Assembly (NCBI GenBank): GCA_905194705.1
Contig: CAJJTI010000098.1
Coordinates: 1-7,133, forward strand
Reading direction: 5' to 3'
Length of the DNA stretch: 7,133 nt
Source of the DNA: an uncultured Solobacterium sp.
GTDB taxonomy: Bacteria > Bacillota_I > Bacilli_A > Erysipelotrichales > Erysipelotrichaceae
The notes under the pieces were generated by a model. The model had not been told where the DNA came from, ran no database searches, and saw only the letters and a program-made list of their open reading frames with translations. The translations under genes were made by a program, and so were the position numbers. Positions 1-5,791 of this stretch are shown here, in pieces (within the stretch, counting starts at the first letter, position 1; each line of letters opens with the position of its first letter).

Positions 1-120
1 AGTTGTAGATATACCATAAATGCTGATAATCAACATGATTACGCTTACCATCAAATGCGATAAGCCTTATGTTTCCTATGTTTTTTGTCTATTGTCCATT
101 TGCAAACGTAAGCAAGAACA

Positions 121-1224
121 ATGAGCTTCACATTTGGTACATTGTCTATGTTGATTTTAACTTCACTGCTGGCTCTGAATTATTCTAGTATCAACAAAGC
201 TTCGTATGATATCAGCGTGAATTTAAATGCACCATATGATGTACAACTCTTTGATGATAAGCAGGTATTTGATGAATATATTCGAGTAATTGAAGAAGAA
301 TATACGATTGATAATACCATTGAGTACGACATTTATAAAGAGCCGAATCATCAGGTACAAAATTTTTTCCAATCAGAATATTATGATTTTGACCCAGTCT
401 TGAAGTTAAGTGATTATAATAGATTACTAGAATTAAGAAAGATGCCGTTGCTTTCTTTAAATGATAACGAATACTATATAGTTACAAATAGCAAGTTTGC
501 ATATGAGGTTGAAGATAACAAAGATATTGAAACCATAACAGTAGCAAATAAAAATTTGAAATTAAAAGGATATGACACTAAGTCTTATTGGAACTCTATA
601 ACTAATACTGGCAGATTTGTTGTTGTACTTCCAGATAAATATGTTCAAGGACTTGAAGTATCAGAAAATCATTTGATTATAGATACAAAAGAAGATACAG
701 ACGCAGAATTAGAAAATAAGATAAAAGAAGATATGCAACATCAATTAGTAAAGGTTGATGAAAATGGAGAAATAAATGACGAATCGTATAGAGTAAACGT
801 AAGAGGTGCAGAAATAGAACAACAAAAAGCAATGGTTGCAATAGTAGTCAGTCTGTTTATGTATATTGCATTTATCTTGATTTCCGCAGTAGGGACAATT
901 TTGGCAGTTCAATCATTGAGCGACTCTACTAAATACAAATATCGCTACCTGACCTTGCGAAGATTAGGAATAAATGATAAGTCGCTATTTAAGACAATCA
1001 GAAAACAATTATTGATATTATTTTGTGTCCCTGCAATATCAGCAATATTATGTTCTTTCGTGATGATGTCGTCATTGAATAATGTGTATCAACAAATTTT
1101 GGGAGATAAACACCTTTATCTAATGTACTTTGGCTTGAATTTAATTATCTTCTTCCTAATTTATAGTATTTACTGGATAGCAACGTATATCGGTTTCAAA
1201 CGAAATATCAATGAGGCGAGTTAG
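121..1224 (+). pseudogene. C-terminal half of a BceB/FtsX-like ABC transporter permease, 5' part missing or frameshifted
   Basis: The readable frame gives 367 residues starting at an internal methionine. A hydrophobic segment at residues 5-20 is followed by a hydrophilic, probably extracytoplasmic region of about 215 residues. Three membrane segments follow at about 237-266, 297-318 and 330-357. This matches the second half of BceB-type permeases, which are usually about 640-670 residues with ten membrane segments and one large external domain. ATG 121 has no Shine-Dalgarno sequence. All three upstream frames are interrupted: stops at 61 and 109 in this frame, at 17 and 122 in the second, and at 24, 27 and 36 in the third. 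The N-terminal half is therefore truncated, or is further upstream in another frame. The family exports or detoxifies peptide antibiotics with an ATPase partner, which would lie upstream of the window. The last stop is 58 bases before the response regulator, whose usual partners are such permeases. It is most likely a decayed gene; a sequencing frameshift near 60-120 is the alternative. Confidence 0.7.
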
Positions 1225-1237
1225 ATTTTTCTAGCTC
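1218..1237 (+). other. Hairpin overlapping the permease stop codon
   Basis: GAGTTAGA (1218-1225) pairs with TCTAGCTC (1230-1237) over 8 bp, with one U-G wobble and a TTTT loop. It spans the permease stop codon at 1222-1224. No U-tract follows, so it is not a canonical terminator. It could protect or separate the upstream mRNA from the regulator cistrons, or be incidental. Confidence 0.35.
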
Positions 1238-1254
1238 TCCTGCTGTGGAATTAT

Positions 1255-1260
1255 TATAAT
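1255..1260 (+). promoter_or_regulatory. Candidate -10 element for the response regulator-kinase operon
   Basis: A perfect TATAAT lies 22 bases before the chosen ATG of the regulator gene. No convincing -35 box is found at the 16-18 base distance (the 17-base position reads TAGCTC), and no extended -10 TG is present. The promoter would therefore be weak or depend on an activator, for example the response regulator itself. The regulator could also be transcribed from the upstream transporter operon. Confidence 0.35.
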
Positions 1261-1282
1261 GGTAAATCAAGGGGGTGTTGAA

Positions 1283-1942
1283 ATGAGAATAGCAATTATC
1301 GAAGATGATGAAATCACTCGTTTGGAGCTTTCTAAATTATTGAACACACAAGGATATGAAACAGTTTTATTGACTGACTTTGGAAACCTGACAGATGAAT
1401 TAAAGCAATATTCCATAGAACTGGTTCTGCTTGATATTAACCTGCCGTATGAGAATGGCTATGAAGTATGCAGGAAAATAAAACAAGTCATGCCAGTACC
1501 GATTATCTTTGTAACAAGCAGAGATACAAATGCTGACGAATTGAAAAGTATTCAAGTGGGTGGGATTGATTTTATCACAAAGCCATATGATACGCTTATT
1601 CTTCTTGAGAAGATCAAGCGTGCATTGCAGTTGTCAAACCCGAGTAATTTCCGTGAGCTTGTCAAAAAAGATTGTACCCTTGATTTACATTTATCCATTT
1701 TGAAGTATCAAGAGCAAAGCATTGAACTGACAAGAAATGAATTTCGTATTTTGTACTACTTCTTTATGAACGAAGATAAAGTTATTAGCAAAGAAGAACT
1801 ATTGGAAAAGCTGTGGAACGACAAATATTATTTAGACGAAAATGTATTACTGGTTAATATGACTCGTCTAAAAAAGAAAATGAAAGAAATCGGTATTGTT
1901 CATTTATTGGAAAATATACGAGGAAAGGGTTGGAAACTGTGA
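1283..1942 (+). CDS. OmpR/PhoB-family response regulator, BceR-like
   Basis: This is a 219-residue DNA-binding response regulator. The receiver domain (about 1-115) has the acidic pocket E7-D8-D9, the phospho-acceptor D51 in VLLDINLP, T78/S79 and K100 in the TKPY motif. A winged-helix Trans_reg_C domain (about 127-219) ends with the typical RGKGWKL strand. ATG 1283 is chosen because GGGGGTG (1271-1277) stands 5-8 bases before it. An upstream in-frame ATG at 1259 overlaps the TATAAT box, would add eight residues before the conserved MRIAIIEDD start, and lacks a ribosome site. Its stop overlaps the kinase start in GTGA (1939-1942), so the two proteins are translationally coupled. By family knowledge, BceR-like regulators activate their own cognate peptide-antibiotic transporter operon; the transporter remnant immediately upstream fits this. 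Its target promoter is not identified. Confidence 0.92.
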   Translation: MRIAIIEDDEITRLELSKLLNTQGYETVLLTDFGNLTDELKQYSIELVLLDINLPYENGYEVCRKIKQVMPVPIIFVTSRDTNADELKSIQVGGIDFITKPYDTLILLEKIKRALQLSNPSNFRELVKKDCTLDLHLSILKYQEQSIELTRNEFRILYYFFMNEDKVISKEELLEKLWNDKYYLDENVLLVNMTRLKKKMKEIGIVHLLENIRGKGWKL

Positions 1943-2943
1943 GTTTTTTTACATTCTTAGAAGAAAAAATAACAGAGATATTGTTTCAGCTTTTCTTTCT
2001 TGCCTTAGTAGCATTTCTCTTGATTTTCTACGGTGTAGATACGCTGTTTGTTGTATCGCTGGTAATTCTGTTCATCAGCATACAAGGGCTTTTTCAATGG
2101 TGTTTGTATCGGAAGAAACGTAACGCTTCACAACATATTATTGATTTAGTAGACGGACTGGAAGAAACCTATTATATTGCAGACGTTTTACCAAAGCCAA
2201 AAGAATTTCAAAATGAAGCCTATTACTACGCACTAAAAAAAGCCTGCAAATCTATGAATGATGAAATCGGCAAAATCACAGAAGAAAAGCAGGACTATCA
2301 AGAATATGTGGAAAGTTTCGTCCATGAAATTAAAATACCGATAGGAGCATTGTCTTTGACGTTTGACAATACAAAAAATTACACATTAAAAAAAGAAACA
2401 GACAAAATATTTCAGTTAGTGGAACAAATGCTCTACTATGCAAGAAGCGAAAATACGGAAAAGGACTATTTTGTAAAACAGTTGCAGTTAGACGAAGTGA
2501 TACATAATGTCATTCTGAAATTCCGTCATTCGCTTATGGAAAGAAAAACAATTATCAATATCCATGACATAGAAAATGTCATTTATACTGATGAAAAATG
2601 GCTGACATTCATTCTATCTCAAATCGTGCAAAATGCGATTAAGTATTTTGATAAGCAAGAAAATAAGCTGACGATATACAGTCAAGACAATGGTACAAAT
2701 ATATTACTTGTGGTTGAAGATAATGGTTGTGGAATAAAAGCGTCTGATTTATCCCGTGTATTTGAAAAAGGATTTACGGGTTCAAATAGAAACAAGGCAA
2801 ATGCAACGGGTATGGGACTGTATCTATCGAAAAAATTATGCGATAGGTTGGGCTTGAAATTGGATATTGCTTCTACGGAAAAAGAATATACAAGACTGAC
2901 CATTACATTTCCAAAAGGAACAGTTCATAATTTTTCAGAGTAA
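1939..2943 (+). CDS. Intramembrane-sensing sensor histidine kinase, BceS-like
   Basis: This is a 334-residue kinase. Two membrane segments near the N-terminus (about 13-31 and 35-53) are separated by only a few residues, so there is no real extracellular sensor domain. A cytoplasmic linker leads to the H-box YVESFVHEIKIPI with phospho-acceptor H129, then an HATPase domain with N-box N232, G1 box DNGCGI at D261 and G2 box GMGL at 291-294. All catalytic boxes look intact. The start is taken as GTG 1939: AGGAAAGGG (1921-1929) sits 9 bases upstream, and the GTGA overlap with the regulator stop is the classic coupling arrangement. A TTG at 1930 abuts the ribosome site directly and is unlikely. The BceS class senses drug flux through its partner ABC permease rather than the ligand itself. 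With the adjacent permease apparently broken, the kinase may be orphaned or use a chromosomal transporter; this is inference. Confidence 0.92.
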   Translation: MSFFTFLEEKITEILFQLFFLALVAFLLIFYGVDTLFVVSLVILFISIQGLFQWCLYRKKRNASQHIIDLVDGLEETYYIADVLPKPKEFQNEAYYYALKKACKSMNDEIGKITEEKQDYQEYVESFVHEIKIPIGALSLTFDNTKNYTLKKETDKIFQLVEQMLYYARSENTEKDYFVKQLQLDEVIHNVILKFRHSLMERKTIINIHDIENVIYTDEKWLTFILSQIVQNAIKYFDKQENKLTIYSQDNGTNILLVVEDNGCGIKASDLSRVFEKGFTGSNRNKANATGMGLYLSKKLCDRLGLKLDIASTEKEYTRLTITFPKGTVHNFSE

Positions 2944-2992
2944 TTTGAAAACCATGCCAACATTGATACGGTGCTTTAAGGGGGCTTGCATT

Positions 2993-3037
2993 ATGGAAAG
3001 CTTTAAGTACAATTCTTTGCAATCAAATTCCACCTAA
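2993..3037 (+). CDS. Possible 14-residue leader peptide ORF
   Basis: ATG 2993 is preceded at 8 bases by a strong AAGGGGG (2978-2984) and opens a 14-codon frame (MESFKYNSLQSNST) that ends at TAA 3035-3037. The stop codon lies in the left arm of a small hairpin, and an intrinsic terminator follows about 40 bases later. The layout of ribosome site, short ORF, hairpin and terminator is that of a translation-controlled attenuator leader, although tandem regulatory codons are not obvious. It could also be a remnant of a lost gene's start. I do not recognise the peptide. Confidence 0.3.
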   Translation: MESFKYNSLQSNST

Positions 3038-3050
3038 TAGCACACTATTA
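3035..3050 (+). other. Small perfect hairpin between kinase and orf7
   Basis: TAATAG (3035-3040) pairs perfectly with CTATTA (3045-3050) around a CACA loop. It is AT-rich and weak alone. It starts at the stop codon of the possible leader ORF and precedes the terminator at 3074-3113. A run of four A, not T, follows, so it is not itself a terminator. Confidence 0.35.
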
Positions 3051-3073
3051 AAAATTGAATATGTTTTAGCTTT

Positions 3074-3113
3074 AAAGGCTCGTACAGACTATATGTTTTG
3101 TGCGGGCTTTTTT
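3074..3113 (+). terminator. Rho-independent terminator downstream of the two-component operon
   Basis: GCTCGTACA (3078-3086) pairs with TGTGCGGGC (3099-3107) over 9 bp including two U-G wobbles, with a 12-base loop. Six T residues (3108-3113) follow, and AAAG before the stem extends the pairing into the T-run. It would end transcripts coming from the kinase gene, and lies 124 bases before the orf7-like start. With the possible leader ORF upstream it may instead be a conditional attenuator controlling entry into orf7-orf8-xis-int. Confidence 0.75.
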
Positions 3114-3217
3114 CATACCCGAAAAAAATTTAAAAATTTTTCAAAAGAGGTCATTAAATCACACCTTTCATTCCCTATATGGTGCGGAAAGAGGGATAAA
3201 CACTTTTCAAATCATAG

Positions 3218-3228
3218 AGGAAAGGGGG
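3218..3228 (+). promoter_or_regulatory. Ribosome binding site that fixes the orf7-like start
   Basis: AGGAAAGGGGG lies 8 bases before ATG 3237. The frame stays open upstream to 3093, but that longer start lies inside the terminator loop and its codons cross the T-run, so it is rejected in favour of ATG 3237. Confidence 0.8.
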
Positions 3229-3236
3229 TGAGATTG

Positions 3237-3656
3237 ATGAAACCGTCTGACTTCCAGAAAACAGTTCAATGTCGCTTTGAAAGTTGTTTGAAGAAAGTTG
3301 TCCGTCATGTTGTAAAGGACTACCAACAAGGATTGAAACGACGAAAAGATAAAGAAATTCCATTCTGTGAACTTCCAGAAATTTTCGTTGAAAATTTTGC
3401 TGTGTGGGACGACTACGAAACAGATTATACAATCTTTTCAGTATGTGGCATTGATATTCGTGTCCTTGATGATGGGCTGGCAGAAGCCTTGAAGAAACTT
3501 CCAGAAAGAAAGAGAAATACTCTGTTGATGTATTACTTCTTGGAAATGACAGAAAGTGAAATTGCCAACTTGCAAAAGATTACGCAAAGCGGTGTATTTA
3601 AAAACCGACATCATGCTTTAGAAACTATGAAAAAAATACTAAAGGAGAAGCAGTAA
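3237..3656 (+). CDS. Sigma-70-like transcription regulator, Tn916 Orf7-type
   Basis: This is a 139-residue protein starting MKPSDFQ, matching in length, start and architecture the Orf7 regulator of Tn916 as I recall it. The N-terminal 80 residues are element-specific. Residues about 81-135 resemble sigma region 4: a helix LAEALKKLPERKRNTLLMYY followed by a helix-turn-helix (about 100-127) with TESEIANL and the recognition-helix area SGVFKNRHHAL. No region 2 is present, so it is a sigma-like activator rather than a full sigma factor. In Tn916, orf7 and orf8 are transcribed together and positively influence transcription through xis-int and, in the circular form, the transfer genes. It ends one base before the orf8-like ATG, giving a tight two-gene operon. 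No reverse-strand orf9-like repressor gene is found upstream, unlike Tn916. Confidence 0.88.
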   Translation: MKPSDFQKTVQCRFESCLKKVVRHVVKDYQQGLKRRKDKEIPFCELPEIFVENFAVWDDYETDYTIFSVCGIDIRVLDDGLAEALKKLPERKRNTLLMYYFLEMTESEIANLQKITQSGVFKNRHHALETMKKILKEKQ

Positions 3657-3657
3657 A

Positions 3658-3906
3658 ATGAAGCAAACATTTAAGAAGCCGTCCTACTATTTGCTTTCGC
3701 AGGCAATGGACGGGGACGAAAAAGCGATTGAAAAAATACTGGCATTTTATGACCCGTACATATCAAAGTGCTGTCTGCGTCCACTCTATGATGAATACGG
3801 CAATGTTTATATTGTTGTAGATATGGAGTTAAAGGGACTTATCAGAGAAGCACTTATTAAAATGATTTTAGCGTTTGATATTGCCTTAGAAATCGAAGAA
3901 GAATAA
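3658..3906 (+). CDS. Helix-turn-helix domain protein, Tn916 Orf8-type
   Basis: This is an 82-residue protein with its ATG one base after the orf7-like stop, and AAGGAGAAG (3641-3649) as ribosome site inside the end of the upstream gene. It carries the Orf8 signatures that I recall from Tn916: KPSYYLLSQAMDGDEKA near the N-terminus, then DPYISKCCLRPLYDEYGN and VVDMELKG. The first half resembles the helical region 2-like module of small ICE regulators; the C-terminus is acidic (EIEEE). It is thought to act with Orf7 in controlling element excision and transfer. No catalytic residues are visible. Coupling and family context make the assignment firm; the molecular mechanism is not shown by the sequence. 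Confidence 0.85.
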   Translation: MKQTFKKPSYYLLSQAMDGDEKAIEKILAFYDPYISKCCLRPLYDEYGNVYIVVDMELKGLIREALIKMILAFDIALEIEEE

Positions 3907-3907
3907 C

Positions 3908-3966
3908 AAGCAGTAACCGCAGAGCATGATTTGTTCAATCCCCTCTTTCCTGCTCTGCCCCTGCTT
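3908..3966 (+). terminator. Long hairpin after orf8, possible terminator or RNA-stabilising stem
   Basis: GCAGAGCA (3919-3926) pairs perfectly with TGCTCTGC (3951-3958). An outer stem AAGCAG (3908-3913) with CTGCTT (3961-3966) extends it across a small 5/2 internal loop. The hairpin loop is 24 bases. Only four T residues (3965-3968) follow, two of them paired, so termination would be weak or partial. It starts one base after the orf8-like stop codon and may tune read-through into xis-int. Confidence 0.45.
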
Positions 3967-3972
3967 TTACAT

Positions 3973-3989
3973 GAAAGCAACACGCTTTC
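3973..3989 (+). other. Perfect 6-bp hairpin in the orf8-xis region
   Basis: GAAAGC (3973-3978) pairs with GCTTTC (3984-3989) around a five-base AACAC loop. It lies just downstream of the larger hairpin and 11 bases before the TTGACA at 4001. Confidence 0.45.
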
Positions 3990-4000
3990 GCCACAGCTCT

Positions 4001-4029
4001 TTGACAACTGAATAAAGCAGACAGATACG
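4001..4029 (+). promoter_or_regulatory. Weak candidate promoter in the orf8-xis region
   Basis: A perfect TTGACA (4001-4006) is followed at 17 bases by GATACG (4024-4029), which matches the -10 consensus only in its ATA core. If used, it would need an activator; Orf7/Orf8 would be natural candidates. It would produce a transcript of about 245 bases before xis, containing all the downstream structure. Confidence 0.25.
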
Positions 4030-4031
4030 TT

Positions 4032-4151
4032 TGTGAGATAGCGAGCCACGGGGACTGTACGCCACGACCTTTTCAAAAGAAAGCGAGCGACCCACGCAGT
4101 GATCCGAGAGCGACTGTTGGAAAAGTCGTTTTGCCACGACCTATCCTCACA
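4032..4151 (+). other. Long-range base-paired domain in the orf8-xis region
   Basis: TGTGAG-ATAG (4032-4041) is complementary to CTAT-C-CTCACA (4141-4151): 10 bp with a single bulged C at 4145, enclosing 99 bases. GATACGT occurs just outside each arm (4024-4030 and 4159-4165). Inside are smaller possible stems such as AAAA/TTTT around GTCG (4121-4132) and GTCG/CGAC (4125-4140). The enclosed layout suggests a folded RNA domain or a protein-bridged DNA loop. Confidence 0.35.
4061..4142 (+). repeat. Pair of 10-bp direct repeats GCCACGACCT
   Basis: GCCACGACCT occurs at 4061-4070 and again at 4133-4142, 72 bases apart. Between them GAGCGAC occurs twice (4085-4091 and 4108-4114). The spacing is close to seven helical turns, so a protein bound at both copies would face the same side of the DNA. 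This could be an operator pair, or Xis/Int or Orf7/Orf8 sites. Confidence 0.5.
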
Positions 4152-4165
4152 GAATAATGATACGT

Positions 4166-4178
4166 CCGCATGGTGCGG
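4166..4178 (+). other. Compact GC-rich hairpin upstream of xis
   Basis: CCGCA (4166-4170) pairs with TGCGG (4174-4178) around a TGG loop. A second small stem CCCA/TGGG (4184-4187/4194-4197) follows at once, and GCTTT-CC-AAAGC (4219-4230) is a DNA palindrome further on. Confidence 0.4.
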
Positions 4179-4280
4179 TTCTGCCCACAAGAATGGGAAT
4201 AGTTGAGATACTAACGGAGCTTTCCAAAGCCGTCTGCCTGCTTGTAAAAAATGACACACAGTAAAGGGGGTGCATAGATT

Positions 4281-4484
4281 ATGAACAATACTGATGTGCC
4301 TATCTGGGAAAAATATACGCTGACGATTGAAGAAGCGTCCAAATACTTCCGCATTGGCGAAAAGAAATTGCGTAAATTAGCCGAAGAAAATATTGACGCT
4401 GGCTGGGTTATCGTGAACGGTAACCGTATTCAGATTAAGCGAAAACAATTTGAAAAAATCATAGATACATTGGACGAAATCTAA
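4281..4484 (+). CDS. xis: Excisionase (recombination directionality factor), Tn916 Xis family
   Basis: This is a 67-residue basic protein with a winged helix-turn-helix: [25 protein letters not shown] (about residues 11-36) is the recognition unit, and [19 protein letters not shown] is the wing and C-terminal helix. Length, start and most residues agree with Tn916 Xis as I recall it. By family knowledge it binds near the element ends and biases the integrase toward excision. A purine-rich AAAGGGGG (4263-4270) serves translation at a slightly long ten-base spacing. Its stop TAA (4482-4484) overlaps the start of the int promoter, so int can be transcribed both by read-through and independently. 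The upstream 374-base structured leader probably regulates it. The gene looks intact. Confidence 0.95.
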   Translation: MNNTDVPIWEKYTLTIEEASKYFRIGEKKLRKLAEENIDAGWVIVNGNRIQIKRKQFEKIIDTLDEI

Positions 4485-4512
4485 TGTCATTGAGCCGTAG
4501 ATATGGTATAAT
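4484..4512 (+). promoter_or_regulatory. Extended -10 promoter for int
   Basis: ATGTCA (4484-4489, four of six consensus bases) is followed after 17 bases by TATAAT (4507-4512), with TG at 4504-4505 giving the extended -10 motif TGGTATAAT. Predicted start of transcription is near 4519, leaving a leader of about 43 bases before int. The promoter would let integrase be made without Xis, as needed for integration. Confidence 0.65.
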
Positions 4513-4534
4513 AAATATAGCGTATCACGGCTCA
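4491..4534 (+). repeat. Inverted repeat enclosing the int promoter -10 box
   Basis: TGAGCCGT (4491-4498) and ACGGCTCA (4527-4534) are perfect inverted copies. After one bulged A (4499), GATA (4500-4503) pairs with TATC (4523-4526), giving 12 bp in total. The TATAAT lies in the loop. As DNA it could be an operator for a dimeric repressor. As RNA it forms only in transcripts reading through from xis, because initiation near 4519 removes the left arm. The int ribosome site (4546-4552) is outside the stem. Confidence 0.7.
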
Positions 4535-4545
4535 TTCCATGACGG

Positions 4546-4552
4546 AAAGGAG
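4546..4552 (+). promoter_or_regulatory. Ribosome binding site that fixes the int start
   Basis: AAAGGAG lies 9 bases before ATG 4562. The frame is open upstream to an ATG at 4484, but that codon overlaps the xis stop and the promoter, has no ribosome site, and would add 26 residues not found in the family. Confidence 0.85.
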
Positions 4553-4561
4553 CTTTACACT

Positions 4562-5752
4562 ATGTCTAATGTAAAACGAAAAGACAGTAAAAATCGCAAT
4601 TTGCGTAATGGAGAGAGCCAGCGAAAAGACGGAAGATACGTTTATAAATATACCGATATATACGGAAAGCCACAATTTATCTATTCTTGGAAACTTGTAC
4701 CGACAGACAAGACACCTGCTGGAAAGCGTGATGATATTTCATTGAGGGAAAAAGAAGCACAGATAAAAAAAGACCTTAACGACGGTATCGACACAGTCGG
4801 CGGTAAAATGACAGTCTGCCAGCTCTACGACAAGAAGAACAGCCAAAGAAAGAACATCAAAAGGGCTACTGAAAAAGGACGACAGTATCTTATGAACGCT
4901 CTGAAAAACGACCCGTTGGGTATGAGGGCGATTGATACTGTGAAGCAATCGGACGCTAAAGAATGGGCTATCAGAATGAGTGAAAAAGGATATGCCTATA
5001 AAACGATTGATAACTATAAGCGTTCCTTGAAAGCGTCATTTTACATGGCGATACAAGACGACTGTATCAGAAAGAACCCGTTTGAATTTAAGCTAAGTGA
5101 TGTTCTGGAAGATGATACAGAGCCGAAAGTTATCCTTACACCAGAGCAGGAAGAACGCCTGCTTGCCTTTATGGAAAAGGATAAGATTTACAGCAAGTAT
5201 TATGATGAGGTTGTGCTTCTGCTGGAAACGGGACTTCGTATTTCTGAATTTTGCGGACTGACGACGCATATTGATATGCAGAACAAAATACTCAATATAG
5301 ACCACCAGTTATTGAAAGACAGCGAAATCGGCTACTATATTGAAACGCCAAAGACCAAAAACGGAAAACGAGAACTTCCATTGACAGAACGGGCTTATCA
5401 AGCAATCCAAAGAATACTAAAGAACAGAGGAAAGGCACAACCGCTGATTGTAGGTGGTTACAGCAATTTTCTATTCTTAAACCGTGAGGGCTTGCCTAAG
5501 GTTGCAGGAAACTATGAGGGTATGGTGCGAGGATTGATTAAGAAATATAACAAGTATCACACGGACAAGTTACCGAACATCACACCACATTCATTCCGAC
5601 ATACTTATTGTACGAATATGGCAAACAGAGGAATGAACCCAAACACCCTGCAATATCTCATGGGACACGCCAACATAACCATGACACTTGGCTATTATGC
5701 ACACGGTACATTTCAATCTGCAAAAGCAGAACTGGAAAGACTGGCTTGTTAA
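4562..5752 (+). CDS. int: Tyrosine site-specific integrase, Tn916 family
   Basis: This is a 396-residue recombinase that cuts and joins the element ends during excision and integration. The N-terminal arm-binding domain (about 1-75, with GESQRKDGRYVYKY and SWKLVPTDKTPAGKR) corresponds to the Tn916 domain that binds DR-2 repeats. A SAM-like core-binding domain spans about 80-175, with DAKEWAIRMSEKGYAYKTI. The catalytic domain follows: R226 in TGLRISEF, a lysine at 264-266 in PKTKNGKR, H343 and R346 in HSFRHT, H369 in MGHAN and nucleophile Y379 in GYYAHG. All are present, so the enzyme looks active. Length is close to Tn916 Int (about 405), with a shorter C-terminal tail ending RLAC. It lies 77 bases after xis with its own promoter. 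Cognate DR-2-like sites lie just downstream at 5766-5786. Confidence 0.96.
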   Translation: MSNVKRKDSKNRNLRNGESQRKDGRYVYKYTDIYGKPQFIYSWKLVPTDKTPAGKRDDISLREKEAQIKKDLNDGIDTVGGKMTVCQLYDKKNSQRKNIKRATEKGRQYLMNALKNDPLGMRAIDTVKQSDAKEWAIRMSEKGYAYKTIDNYKRSLKASFYMAIQDDCIRKNPFEFKLSDVLEDDTEPKVILTPEQEERLLAFMEKDKIYSKYYDEVVLLLETGLRISEFCGLTTHIDMQNKILNIDHQLLKDSEIGYYIETPKTKNGKRELPLTERAYQAIQRILKNRGKAQPLIVGGYSNFLFLNREGLPKVAGNYEGMVRGLIKKYNKYHTDKLPNITPHSFRHTYCTNMANRGMNPNTLQYLMGHANITMTLGYYAHGTFQSAKAELERLAC

Positions 5753-5765
5753 TATCGGAGCTTAT

Positions 5766-5786
5766 ATTTACTACTCATTTACTACT
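5766..5786 (-). repeat. Two tandem DR-2-type integrase arm-binding sites
   Basis: ATTTACTACT occurs at 5766-5775 and 5777-5786, an 11-base period (one helical turn). On the minus strand each reads AGTAGTAAAT, which I recall as the core of the Tn916 DR-2 site used in structural work on the integrase N-terminal domain bound to DNA. In Tn916 such repeats lie near both ends and position Int. Their place just after int, before the element end, is as expected. Confidence 0.8.
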
Positions 5787-5791
5787 TTTGG

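Larger units (their letters stand above)
3907..4280 (+). other. 374-base repeat-rich non-coding region between orf8 and xis
   Basis: No sense-strand gene is present; the Tn916 orf10 position is empty. The region packs several hairpins (3908-3966, 3973-3989, 4166-4178), a long-range pairing 4032-4041/4141-4151, direct repeats of GCCACGACCT, GATACGT and GAGCGAC, a perfect TTGACA, and the xis ribosome site AAAGGGGG (4263-4270), ten bases before ATG 4281. GC content is visibly higher than in the flanking coding sequence, which suggests a constrained RNA or protein-binding region rather than decay. The segment CTCTTTGACAACTGAATAA (3997-4015) looks superficially like the conserved lead-in of Firmicute rRNA spacer transcripts, but I would not read homology from that alone. 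Confidence 0.7.

Noticed and set aside
1896..2123. 75-codon plus-strand frame overlapping regulator and kinase
   Set aside because: It overlaps two well-supported genes in another frame and has no recognisable domain.
3121..3142. AT-rich near-palindrome GAAAAAAATTT...AATTTTTC
   Set aside because: Only the outer 6 bp pair well and the run composition makes chance pairing likely; not called as a regulatory site.
3093..3236. Longer N-terminus for the orf7-like gene starting at 3093
   Set aside because: The start lies in the loop of an intrinsic terminator, lacks a ribosome site, and the 48 added residues are not family-like; ATG 3237 has a strong ribosome site.
3807..4259. 150-codon minus-strand frame across orf8 and the orf8-xis region
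   Set aside because: It is antisense to a real gene, starts with GTG without a ribosome site, and its composition (Cys/Ser/Arg-rich low-quality sequence) is that of a shadow frame.
4484..4561. Extended N-terminus for int from ATG 4484
   Set aside because: It overlaps the xis stop, promoter and inverted repeat; the real ribosome site precedes ATG 4562, where the family start falls.
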